Below the pieces are notes generated by a model. It was given only the letters and a program-made list of their open reading frames with translations, searched no databases and had not been told where the DNA came from. A program made the position numbers and the translations under genes. A stretch of DNA of 6,940 nt from positions 1 through 6,940 of the forward strand of contig DEKP01000024.1 in assembly GCA_002353935.1 (NCBI GenBank). Direction: 5' to 3'. This DNA comes from Ruminococcaceae bacterium UBA2719 (GTDB lineage: Bacteria; Bacillota; Clostridia; Oscillospirales; Acutalibacteraceae). Position 1 is the stretch's first letter; each line of letters starts with the position of its first letter. Positions 1 through 5,897 of this stretch are shown one piece after another.

Positions 1-3000
1 CAACCACACTATCAGGTCTTGTGCCATATGCGTTGTTGTTGTCTTTCCAAACCTTATGTATGCTTACGGTAGTAGTAGGTACATTAGTTAATATTGCGCT
101 ATTGTTGCCTTCTTCTTGAGTCAGATAGCTGGTATAGCCATCAACTGGCAGTTCTTCTACAGAATAACTGTACAAATTGTAATCATCATCATACTTGGGC
201 AAATTGGTAAAGATATGTTTCCAGTTGTTTTGATCATTCAGTTCAAATGGTTCACCATAATCTTCTCCATTTCTCTTAAGTTGAACAAAAATGCCCGCAG
301 GACGCAAAGGTGTTACATCTCCAACCCACTCTTTTTTCACTTCAAAGGTCGTAGGTTCAAAGAGTGAAACTTTTACTATATTGCTATTTATTCCTGTGAT
401 AAAGTCTACTGGTTTTTGTTCTAAATCATCCCAAACATTCCAATCGCAGTATGAACCGTTATATGCTAGCTTTGTTTCATAATTTGTATCAGGCGCTTTC
501 ATTTTGACATATATGTAGGAAACTGAGTTGGATTTTAAAATGGCAGGTACTAAAACGTCTGGATTTTCTTCATCTTCAGCAAGATACTCAAAAGCAAGGC
601 TTTTCACAATGCTTTTATCTGTTGTTTCAGCGTTGTATTCATACCAAATACTGTTCTTGCTGTTTTCGTCCAGTTTGCCCGGCTGAGAATCTTCGGAATA
701 CCAAACATGGATTATATAGCCTTCTCTTTCCGGATCGGATGTATCTACGCCCTCAAAGGTACCTTGCCAATAATTATTTTCGCCGGGGGCAAATATAAAG
801 CCGTCATCCTTGCGCACATAACTCTCAATGCTGTCATACAACACCAGATTAGTTACTTTTGCAGCGCCTGTGTTTACGCAAAGCCGATAAGTATATTCTT
901 CACCGGGAGAAGCATTTACTGTGCCGGTCTCATATTTTACAGTGTTAGGGGTCAAAACCGACTTTTGAAGCGACTGGTAACTGGAAATTGCATTATTTAA
1001 ATCGAATCTAGCAGAGGAAATGTAAAAATCGTTTTCTATTTTTTTAGTCTCATTTATATCACGCTCTCCGTTCAGATCATCTTCCTTACGATGATAAGAT
1101 TTAGAACCTGCAACGATTCTTCTGCCATCTAAATACTCTGCTTCGGAATAGGCTCTATTAGTATAGGACTTACCATACTTTATATAACTGTCATAGCTAA
1201 TAGAAAATGGAAACTTAATACTAATAGAAACCGGAAAGCCATAGAGCCAAAACGGCTCATCTTTAAAGTTAAAACGCAATGCTATATGGGTTCTGCCAGC
1301 CCCCTTCCAGTTTGGAGTTATTTTGATTTCGACGTTATTTTTAAGAAGAGTCTTAAACGATGACTCGTCTATAGGTTGAAAATCTTTGTCAAGTATAGAG
1401 AGATTACTATAATCAATATTATCTATAGAATCAAATAATGATGAGAGCAACTCTTCTTTCGTCGTTTCCAGATCTATGCCTGCAGGCAAGACATCATAAA
1501 TTCCAAAAAAACTCACCATGTCTTCAGGATGATAAAAATCCTTATAACGTTCTTGATAAAACCCTTGAGTTTTTGCCAAACTAAAATAAATAGTGTAATC
1601 GCTAGTAAAACGTTCTTCGTCTGCTTTATTAGTAATAGTACCGACTTGTTTTTCAACACCTTGTTGATAGACTATTCTAGGAAGATTATAAATTTCCCAA
1701 TAAGCTATAGCTTCTGAACGCTGGCGATATTCGTGGTATTTTTCTTGATCTTTGTCAGCTATAAACTCACTGTCGTAATTAATTGCAGTCGGAACATGGA
1801 TTCGTTCTTTAACGCCGTTTCCGTTATCCTTATAAACCTTTATATAAGATAAATTATGTATATTGCCCGTCTCGGGAATATTTTTCATATAGAATCTGGT
1901 ACAGCACCTTCCTTCGTTAGTATAACTTATACTTTCTTTCATATCCTTGATGATAAAATAATAACCAACTACATTCTTTTCAGCTTGGGTAAAATCAAAA
2001 TATTTACCCGCTTGGTTTTTAAAGCTGTCAAAAAGAGTATAATTTTCTTCTCCCGCATAACGAACATAGAGGTCAACATCATATTTACCGTAGGGTATAT
2101 TATTATATAAACCATTTGTTAAGGATGGAAACTTAACAGAATCAAATCTGTAATCAGTATCCCGCATCCACACATTTTCGTGATTTATATTTTCATATAG
2201 CAGCAAATCGTCGCCAAATTCCACATCGATCTTAGATCCGGGATACTCAACCGTTAAGTTTATTATCCAAGAAGTAACGTTGCGATATTCTTCTTGAGCT
2301 GGATCGGTAGAATTGATATCAGAAGAAACGATATCATTATAATATAAATCTGTTCTACTACTAGAGGGAATCCACCGCTTTTGTACATCATAATTTCCGG
2401 GAGGATACTCAAAACTATACTTGGTCAAATTCACCTCTATACTATCTTGAGAAAGTTCTTCCTTAACAGTTTCGCCTTGATATGTACCATAAAGGTATGC
2501 TGTGTTATGAATAATCAGATCACCGTTTTCAGTTACAGTCAAGTCTCCGTTCTCAATAAGTTCCGTATTATCCTTTTTATATACGTCCTTTGGATAAGCA
2601 ACAATTATAGAATCATTAAGATGATATTCAGCTTTTGTTCCTGTTTCGTCATATCCATAGGGCGTTATAGGCTCTCCGGCAATGGAATACAACTTACATT
2701 CTTTCGAAAAACTATCTTTAATATAATTAATATTCGCAGTTCTCCAAGCAACAAAGTCATTTTCAGGATCATGTTCTACAGTACCAACAGTAAAATAGTA
2801 ATCAACCCAGTAATAATCAAAAGGATTTTCTGATATAATCTCTTCAGCGTGAGCTGGTTTAGTTTTATTCTTTTTTAATATATATTTTTCTTTTCCCCAT
2901 TTGTGTTCATAGTGACGTTCAAAACTAAGTCTTACAGAGTTAGAAACCGCTAAAGGCTCTTGATTATCATTTACTTTTAGCGTAGCCTGTCCCTCGTAAT

Positions 3001-3796
3001 TAAGATTGTGATCACAAAAATCCAAATATTCTTCCGGATAACGTTCCCCAGTAGAGCTAATAGTAAATTCAAACTGAATATGACCCACAAAATTTTTGTC
3101 TTTTTCAATTTTTTTATGATTAGTAAAGACTAGCTCTTTTTTACCATATAAACTTTCTCTTTTTTCATTAAAATCAAAATTCCAGTCTTTACCTTGGGTT
3201 ATCTGAGTCGAAGATATGTAATTTGCATCGGCGATTATTGTTGAAGACCAATTAGGGTTATTGGAACCATAAGCATATACTAAGTTAGGGATGCTGATCA
3301 CAACTTCGCCCTCTTCATAGTCTCTGTCAACCTCATCATTCATACAAGTTATTTGAACCTTTATAAGACGCGATTCACCTTGGGTATATCTCAGATGCGA
3401 AGCATTCCAGTTGATCTCTGTCAACGGAGTTTGTCCGTTATCAACAGTAGAATCATAAAAGACCAGTCCAAGACTCCATGGGTTTTCGCCGTCACCTGTC
3501 TGTACGGGCAGTGTTTTTATGCTGTCAAGCGGCGGCAGCAAGTCTTTTGCACTTTTTGGCGGTGAAGCTTGAGAATCTTCAACGGCCTGCTCTTCCTGCT
3601 GGAGCTCTTCATTTTGCGCTTCCTGCACATCTTGAGCAGGTTGCTCTTCCTGTACATTTTCCTGTGCCGATTCTGACACGCCTTGTGGCACTGCTTCATC
3701 CGCAGCGTTAACAACTATTCCCTGTGCAAAAACAGAAAACAACAGACACAGTGCGCATAAAATCGACAATGTTTTCGTTATTTTTGAATTTTTCAT
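1..3796 (-). CDS. Large secreted Cna_B-domain surface protein (adhesin-like), C-terminus beyond the window
   Basis: The frame is open from the ATG at 3796 to the window edge (1265 codons, no stop in my full translation), so the gene is partial at its 3' end. The start is fixed by AAGGAG 8 bases upstream and by the signal peptide that follows at once. Layout: residues 1-31 signal peptide (basic KNSKITK, hydrophobic core, VNA cleavage); about 32-82 Q/E/A-rich linker; about 85-1145 a long ectodomain rich in Tyr, Asp, Asn and beta-type sequence that matches no family I know; about 1150-1240 a complete Cna_B domain (VKKEWVGD, RPAGIFVQL, YSVEELPVDGY, LTNVP); 1241-1265 the start of a second Cna_B (SIHKVWKD, GTRPDSV). 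Cna_B repeats are known as stalk domains of Gram-positive MSCRAMM adhesins and pilins, usually sortase-anchored. An adhesin or stalked surface role is inferred; the ligand is unknown. It has its own promoter and no co-transcribed partner in the window. Confidence 0.88.
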   Translation of the reverse strand, partial: MKNSKITKTLSILCALCLLFSVFAQGIVVNAADEAVPQGVSESAQENVQEEQPAQDVQEAQNEELQQEEQAVEDSQASPPKSAKDLLPPLDSIKTLPVQTGDGENPWSLGLVFYDSTVDNGQTPLTEINWNASHLRYTQGESRLIKVQITCMNDEVDRDYEEGEVVISIPNLVYAYGSNNPNWSSTIIADANYISSTQITQGKDWNFDFNEKRESLYGKKELVFTNHKKIEKDKNFVGHIQFEFTISSTGERYPEEYLDFCDHNLNYEGQATLKVNDNQEPLAVSNSVRLSFERHYEHKWGKEKYILKKNKTKPAHAEEIISENPFDYYWVDYYFTVGTVEHDPENDFVAWRTANINYIKDSFSKECKLYSIAGEPITPYGYDETGTKAEYHLNDSIIVAYPKDVYKKDNTELIENGDLTVTENGDLIIHNTAYLYGTYQGETVKEELSQDSIEVNLTKYSFEYPPGNYDVQKRWIPSSSRTDLYYNDIVSSDINSTDPAQEEYRNVTSWIINLTVEYPGSKIDVEFGDDLLLYENINHENVWMRDTDYRFDSVKFPSLTNGLYNNIPYGKYDVDLYVRYAGEENYTLFDSFKNQAGKYFDFTQAEKNVVGYYFIIKDMKESISYTNEGRCCTRFYMKNIPETGNIHNLSYIKVYKDNGNGVKERIHVPTAINYDSEFIADKDQEKYHEYRQRSEAIAYWEIYNLPRIVYQQGVEKQVGTITNKADEERFTSDYTIYFSLAKTQGFYQERYKDFYHPEDMVSFFGIYDVLPAGIDLETTKEELLSSLFDSIDNIDYSNLSILDKDFQPIDESSFKTLLKNNVEIKITPNWKGAGRTHIALRFNFKDEPFWLYGFPVSISIKFPFSISYDSYIKYGKSYTNRAYSEAEYLDGRRIVAGSKSYHRKEDDLNGERDINETKKIENDFYISSARFDLNNAISSYQSLQKSVLTPNTVKYETGTVNASPGEEYTYRLCVNTGAAKVTNLVLYDSIESYVRKDDGFIFAPGENNYWQGTFEGVDTSDPEREGYIIHVWYSEDSQPGKLDENSKNSIWYEYNAETTDKSIVKSLAFEYLAEDEENPDVLVPAILKSNSVSYIYVKMKAPDTNYETKLAYNGSYCDWNVWDDLEQKPVDFITGINSNIVKVSLFEPTTFEVKKEWVGDVTPLRPAGIFVQLKRNGEDYGEPFELNDQNNWKHIFTNLPKYDDDYNLYSYSVEELPVDGYTSYLTQEEGNNSAILTNVPTTTVSIHKVWKDNNNAYGTRPDSVV
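77..349 (-). other. Cna_B-type domain 1 with candidate isopeptide triad
   Basis: Residues about 1150-1240 show the Cna_B signature: an initial strand FEVKKEWVGD, then RPAGIFVQLKRNGEDYG, a YSVEELPVDGY segment and the final strand AILTNVP. In the family, Lys of the first strand bonds to Asn of the last strand with help from a central acidic residue. Candidates here are Lys1154 or Lys1155, Glu1214 or Glu1215, and Asn1238. The bond itself is inferred. The next Cna_B follows directly (SIHKVWKD from about residue 1245) and is cut by the window edge. Confidence 0.85.
3551..3697 (-). other. Q/E-rich low-complexity linker of the surface protein
   Basis: Residues about 34-82 are almost entirely Gln, Glu, Ala, Val and Asp, with recurring QEEQ-type units (VQEEQPAQ, LQQEEQAVE), ending in SPPKSAKDLLPP. 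An 11-base direct repeat, tgctcttcctg on the plus strand, occurs at 3588-3598 and 3642-3652, 54 bases (18 codons) apart, so the linker probably grew by repeat duplication. Such acidic, disordered stretches commonly follow the signal peptide in Gram-positive surface proteins and may span the wall or act as a spacer; that role is inferred. Confidence 0.65.
3704..3796 (-). other. Sec signal peptide of the surface protein
   Basis: Residues 1-31 have Lys residues at 2, 5 and 8, then a hydrophobic core (LSILCALCLLFSVFA) and a small-residue site V-N-A before A-D-E. Cleavage after Ala31 or Ala32 fits signal peptidase I. Two Cys lie inside the core, but neither is in a lipobox context, so a lipoprotein is unlikely. 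No YSIRK-G/S motif is visible. Confidence 0.8.
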
Positions 3797-3804
3797 AATT
3801 GATT

Positions 3805-3810
3805 CTCCTT
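3805..3810 (-). promoter_or_regulatory. Ribosome binding site of the surface protein gene
   Basis: AAGGAG on the minus strand lies 8 bases before the ATG at 3796. It is a near-perfect Shine-Dalgarno with ideal spacing and settles the start codon. Confidence 0.9.
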
Positions 3811-3841
3811 TTCTATAGTTTTTGTTTCAAGTTCAATTTAC

Positions 3842-3876
3842 GAACATATAACGTTTAGAAAAATATGAACATATAA
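3842..3876. repeat. 10-bp direct repeat in the leader
   Basis: GAACATATAA occurs at 3842-3851 and again at 3867-3876, 25 bases start to start, between the predicted transcription start and the ribosome binding site. In this AT-rich DNA a chance repeat is possible. If functional, the two copies would form a tandem binding site. Confidence 0.4.
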
Positions 3877-3927
3877 TCGAAGATTTTATAACAAAAAATT
3901 AATAATTAGAAAAGCCAATAACAGATT

Positions 3928-3943
3928 ATACTACCTCTAGTAT
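3928..3943. promoter_or_regulatory. Dyad symmetry at about +14, possible operator
   Basis: ATACTA-CCTC-TAGTAT is a perfect 6+6-bp inverted repeat with a 4-base centre, located just downstream of the predicted transcription start. A site here could be bound by a dimeric repressor, or form a short hairpin at the 5' end of the mRNA that stabilises it. No regulator gene in the window points to either. Confidence 0.4.
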
Positions 3944-3955
3944 TCTTTTAAGCAT

Positions 3956-3984
3956 ATTATACATCAAATTTTTTCATATTACAA
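3956..3984 (-). promoter_or_regulatory. Sigma-A type promoter of the surface protein gene
   Basis: On the minus strand TTGTAA (3984-3979) is followed by exactly 17 bases and then TATAAT (3961-3956), a consensus -10. Expected transcription start is near 3949, giving a leader of about 150 bases before the ATG at 3796. The boxes lie about 75 bases from the IS30 end, so the promoter belongs to the gene and not to the element. A second TATAAT at 3930-3925 has no good -35 and is less likely. Confidence 0.7.
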
Positions 3985-4021
3985 GCAGAAAAAAGTCCGC
4001 GTATTTTGTTAAATTTACCCA

Positions 4022-4043
4022 AAGCTTTATTAATATAAAGCTT
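4022..4043. repeat. Perfect inverted repeat next to the IS insertion point
   Basis: AAGCTTTAT-TAAT-ATAAAGCTT has 9-bp arms and a 4-base loop and ends 11 bases before the putative target duplication. No T run follows on either strand, so it is not a typical intrinsic terminator. IS30-family elements are known to favour certain palindromic targets, so it may have influenced the insertion; this is speculative. Confidence 0.5.
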
Positions 4044-4054
4044 GAATGAAAAAG

Positions 4055-4066
4055 TGAAGTCAAGGT
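4055..4066. repeat. Left IS end: putative target duplication TGAA plus terminal repeat
   Basis: TGAA (4055-4058) is followed by GTCAAGGT (4059-4066), mirrored by ACCTTGAC and TGAA at the other end. This is the 3' side relative to the transposase. A 10-bp palindrome ACGATATCGT lies inside at 4083-4092. Confidence 0.55.
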
Positions 4067-4116
4067 AAAAATACGCTGGCACACGATATCGTCCAAACTG
4101 ATTGAAATTTAAGGCT

Positions 4117-4141
4117 ATTTTGACAGTGCAAGCGTCAAAAT
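4117..4141. terminator. Hairpin after the transposase, possible weak terminator
   Basis: ATTTTGAC (4117-4124) and GTCAAAAT (4134-4141) form an 8-bp stem with a 9-base loop, 30 bases past the transposase stop and inside the IS. No T run follows on the minus strand, so a strong intrinsic terminator is unlikely. A role in limiting transcription out of the element toward the surface gene is conceivable. Confidence 0.3.
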
Positions 4142-4170
4142 CAAGCCGATTTTCCTGTTAATTACAATTA

Positions 4171-4743
4171 TCAGCGCACAGCAAAGCTGACAGATTGCCT
4201 TCCGATTTTGTCAAAGCGAACGCAACCTGCCTTTATGCAGTATTTCGCGGTCACTGCCTGCAAAATCGTTAGTTTACTTTTTAATAACGAAGGATTTAGA
4301 TTCACCTCGTCTGAGGGAATGCTGTGCAATCCCAAACATTCCAAAAGGAGCTCAACTCCCTTTCGGTTCTCTGCTTCATACGGTGATTTACCGCCAAGCT
4401 TTTCTCGTCTTGTGCTGTTAATGTTGTTAAGAAGCAGCGCAATATCCTCCTGCGTATAGGGATTAAAACTCTTGCCCTTCGGGAGAACATACCGGATATA
4501 TTCATGGTTCTTTTCAAGCTGTGCCTTTTGCCATGAAGCCTGCGGATCACAGTAAAACAACCTTGTTCTCTGTTCGCCCCGATCCGTCTTTTCAATCTCC
4601 TGTGTGTACTTAAATTCACTGCCGTTATCTGTTAAGATAACAGGAAATATCTTACGAAAATTCTCCACCCCGACAAAACTTGTCAAATAGTCAAACTGTT
4701 CCACAACAGTGGCAGCTTTACCATCTCTCATCAAAAAAATCAA
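4171..4743 (-). CDS. IS30-family transposase, C-terminal part (frameshifted)
   Basis: The frame runs from about 4743 (a TTG; an ATG follows at 4731) to TGA at 4171, 190 codons. It contains the rest of the RNase-H-like catalytic core: the second Asp in FPVILTDNGSEF (residue 313 of the rejoined protein) and the catalytic Glu in LEKNHEYIRYVLPKG (about residue 351), followed by the family-typical segment SFNPYTQEDIALLLNNINS and KSPYEA. Neither possible start has a clear Shine-Dalgarno, so this is best read as the displaced 3' part of the gene at 5566 rather than an independent gene. The two frames overlap by 26 bases and differ by +1 (or -2). All three DDE residues survive, so the break looks recent or is tolerated. 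Confidence 0.85.
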   Translation of the reverse strand: MIFLMRDGKAATVVEQFDYLTSFVGVENFRKIFPVILTDNGSEFKYTQEIEKTDRGEQRTRLFYCDPQASWQKAQLEKNHEYIRYVLPKGKSFNPYTQEDIALLLNNINSTRREKLGGKSPYEAENRKGVELLLECLGLHSIPSDEVNLNPSLLKSKLTILQAVTAKYCIKAGCVRFDKIGRQSVSFAVR

Positions 4744-5566
4744 GCATGAGATTGGTTTCCCGAAACAACAGCGTCAGCATACGCTTTCCCTGTTCACGGC
4801 ATCCTTTTACCGTGTCCATTTCTACAACCTTGGTATTGGGATGCTTTTCCATGTATTTCAAAAAATCAGTGTAGGTTCGCGTTTGACGGAACTTCTGGTT
4901 TTGAAAAGCCTCGGATTCTTCCCGTTTAATTTTCCTCTGCTTGTAGGATACCTTCCTGCGCAAATCGAAGTTGTTGACTTTCAGTAATCCGGCGTCAATA
5001 TACCGGTACAGCGTCCGTGGAGAAACGCCGATTTCTTTGCCGTGTTCCGCATAAATATAGGAAATCGACTGCCCTTTGCGAATCAGCGGTGCAACAAGTT
5101 CGCTGATTCGCTTAAGTTCTTCCGCATCCGCGTGAGATTTGCTGCGAGCCTTGGAATAACGCTTTTTTGACATCGCGTCCGCTTGGTTTGCTATGTAGTA
5201 AAAACGGTCGCATTTGCATTTTCTGCGTCTTTTACAAACGTTACAAACATACGGCGGTTTCTGCAAAACCGAGCAAGGCGAATTGTCATACTTGTTACAA
5301 AGCTCCCTGCAATTAAAGTCAAAACACCATACACAATTGCGTTTGCAGTCAAAGTTGCAGCAAAGGTTATTTTCCTCACATTCATTTGCAAACCGACAGT
5401 CGTTTCCGTGCGGTTTTGAACCTTTTGAGGGAGTCCTGTTCAGTTTTATTTCATTGGAAACAGCAGTAACTGACATACCGATTTTTTTCGCAATTTCTGT
5501 TAAAGTCATATGCTGATAGATTCCGCTTTCTATTACGATTCGTTGAGATAAATTGATTCTGCTCAT
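4718..5566 (-). CDS. IS30-family transposase, N-terminal part (frameshifted)
   Basis: 282 codons from ATG at 5566 to TAA. Residues about 19-43 form a helix-turn-helix (LTEIAKKIGMSVTAVSNEI), the DNA-binding region typical of IS30 transposases. Residues about 55-125 are Cys-rich (CRFANEC, CCNFDCKRNC, KPPYVCNVCKRRRKCKC), as in Firmicutes members of the family, and probably bind metal. After a second helical region (GVSPRTLYRYIDAGLL) the catalytic domain begins; Asp251 in VVEMDTVKG is the first DDE residue. The frame then departs at a run of seven T (4739-4733) and ends DFFDERW. With one T fewer it would read into the C-terminal part and give about 464 residues, the usual family size. It is likely non-functional alone unless slippage occurs. 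Confidence 0.85.
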   Translation of the reverse strand: MSRINLSQRIVIESGIYQHMTLTEIAKKIGMSVTAVSNEIKLNRTPSKGSKPHGNDCRFANECEENNLCCNFDCKRNCVWCFDFNCRELCNKYDNSPCSVLQKPPYVCNVCKRRRKCKCDRFYYIANQADAMSKKRYSKARSKSHADAEELKRISELVAPLIRKGQSISYIYAEHGKEIGVSPRTLYRYIDAGLLKVNNFDLRRKVSYKQRKIKREESEAFQNQKFRQTRTYTDFLKYMEKHPNTKVVEMDTVKGCREQGKRMLTLLFRETNLMLDFFDERW

Positions 5567-5571
5567 ATTAA

Positions 5572-5586
5572 CCTGCTTTCAGCAGG
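5572..5586 (-). promoter_or_regulatory. Short hairpin covering the transposase ribosome binding site
   Basis: On the minus strand CCTGCT-GAA-AGCAGG forms a 6-bp GC-rich stem with a 3-base loop. Its 3' arm AGCAGG is the only Shine-Dalgarno-like sequence before the ATG at 5566 (spacing 5). Sequestering the transposase ribosome binding site is a known way for insertion sequences to keep expression low; here it is inferred from the sequence alone. Confidence 0.45.
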
Positions 5587-5600
5587 CAGTAACCAAAACC

Positions 5601-5609
5601 ATTCTATCA
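5601..5609 (-). promoter_or_regulatory. Possible extended -10 promoter of the transposase
   Basis: TGATAGAAT on the minus strand matches an extended -10 (TGnTAnnAT) 34 bases before the transposase ATG. The -35 region would fall in the terminal repeat (GTCAAG) and is poor. The TTGACG nearby is too close to serve as the -35. Confidence 0.35.
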
Positions 5610-5621
5610 CGCTGACCGTCA

Positions 5622-5633
5622 ACCTTGACTGAA
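5622..5633. repeat. Right IS end: terminal repeat plus putative target duplication TGAA
   Basis: ACCTTGAC (5622-5629) is followed by TGAA (5630-5633), the mirror of the left end. This is the 5' side relative to the transposase, 63 bases before its start codon. Confidence 0.55.
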
Positions 5634-5834
5634 CGCTGAGAAAAATGCTGAAAAGTTTTTGAAGGCAACGGAAACTCGGAAATATCCAAATATATACCCT
5701 GCATTTTTGACAACGTGAGCCTCAACTAACCGAACAAAAATTTCGAAAAAACTTGGGGTTCACTTTGTCGATTTAGGTTTAATACAAAAACGAGCTAAAC
5801 ATATACCTACATATATAATTATACATATAACATT
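5634..5834. other. Intergenic stretch with no supported gene
   Basis: Between the right IS end and the hairpin at 5835. The half near the hairpin is very AT-rich. The half near the IS has an open minus-strand frame of about 44 codons (from near 5758 into the IS end) without a usable start codon or ribosome binding site. I see no RNA gene. Confidence 0.5.
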
Positions 5835-5870
5835 AGGCCCCTTGATATAGATCTGCATATCAAAGAGCCT
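5835..5870 (-). terminator. Hairpin terminator after the two-gene membrane unit
   Basis: Arms 5835-5848 and 5857-5870 (AGGCCCCTTGATAT / ATATCAAAGAGCCT) with an 8-base loop form a 14-bp stem. In a minus-strand transcript the two non-Watson-Crick positions become G-U wobbles, so the stem is intact; on the plus strand they are C-A mismatches. This favours minus-strand use, 28 bases after the stop at 5898. The downstream minus-strand tail is only moderately U-rich, whereas the plus strand has TTTTCATTCTTT after the stem, so some bidirectional function is possible. Confidence 0.6.
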
Positions 5871-5897
5871 TTTCATTCTTTAAGAAATTATTTGTTT

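Larger units (their letters stand above)
3797..4054. other. Upstream region between the surface protein gene and the IS
   Basis: AT-rich, without a credible gene on either strand. It holds the promoter, dyad, direct repeat and ribosome binding site listed separately, and near its outer end a perfect 9+9-bp inverted repeat (4022-4043). Nothing resembles a known riboswitch or tRNA-like T-box fold to my reading. Confidence 0.6.
4059..5629 (-). mobile_element. IS30-family insertion sequence
   Basis: The 1571-bp unit carries one transposase locus, split by a frameshift. The outer 8 bases form an inverted repeat (GTCAAGGT at 4059-4066, ACCTTGAC at 5622-5629), and the bases directly outside are TGAA on both sides. 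The inner end sequences agree only patchily, so the full inverted repeats are imperfect. IS30-family elements usually have 20-30 bp inverted repeats and 2-3 bp duplications, so the 4-bp match needs confirmation. The size fits a family element with a transposase of about 460 residues. It sits between the two-gene membrane unit and the surface protein promoter, with its transposase pointing toward the surface gene. Confidence 0.75.

Noticed and set aside
116..3565. Many short plus-strand open frames (for example 707-1000, 1856-2110, 2381-2833)
   Set aside because: They lie antisense within one continuous 1265-codon minus-strand frame that has a start, ribosome binding site, signal peptide and Cna_B motifs. 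None has its own convincing signals.
3517..3714. Minus-strand 65-codon frame overlapping the linker of the surface gene
   Set aside because: It is a shadow of the repetitive Q/E-rich coding sequence in another frame and lacks a ribosome binding site.
4022..4043. The 9-bp inverted repeat as an intrinsic terminator
   Set aside because: The stem is AT-rich apart from AGCTT and no T run follows on either strand.
4302..5516. Open frames on both strands inside the transposase (4302-4619 minus; 4709-4987 and 5214-5516 plus)
   Set aside because: They are alternative-frame shadows of the IS30 transposase, whose domain motifs are clear in the two listed frames.
5708..5758. Possible similarity between the segment near 5703 (TTTTTGACAACGTGAGC) and the IS interior near 4118 (ATTTTGACAGTGCAAGC)
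   Set aside because: The match needs gaps and is short in AT-rich DNA, so it cannot support an alternative IS boundary.
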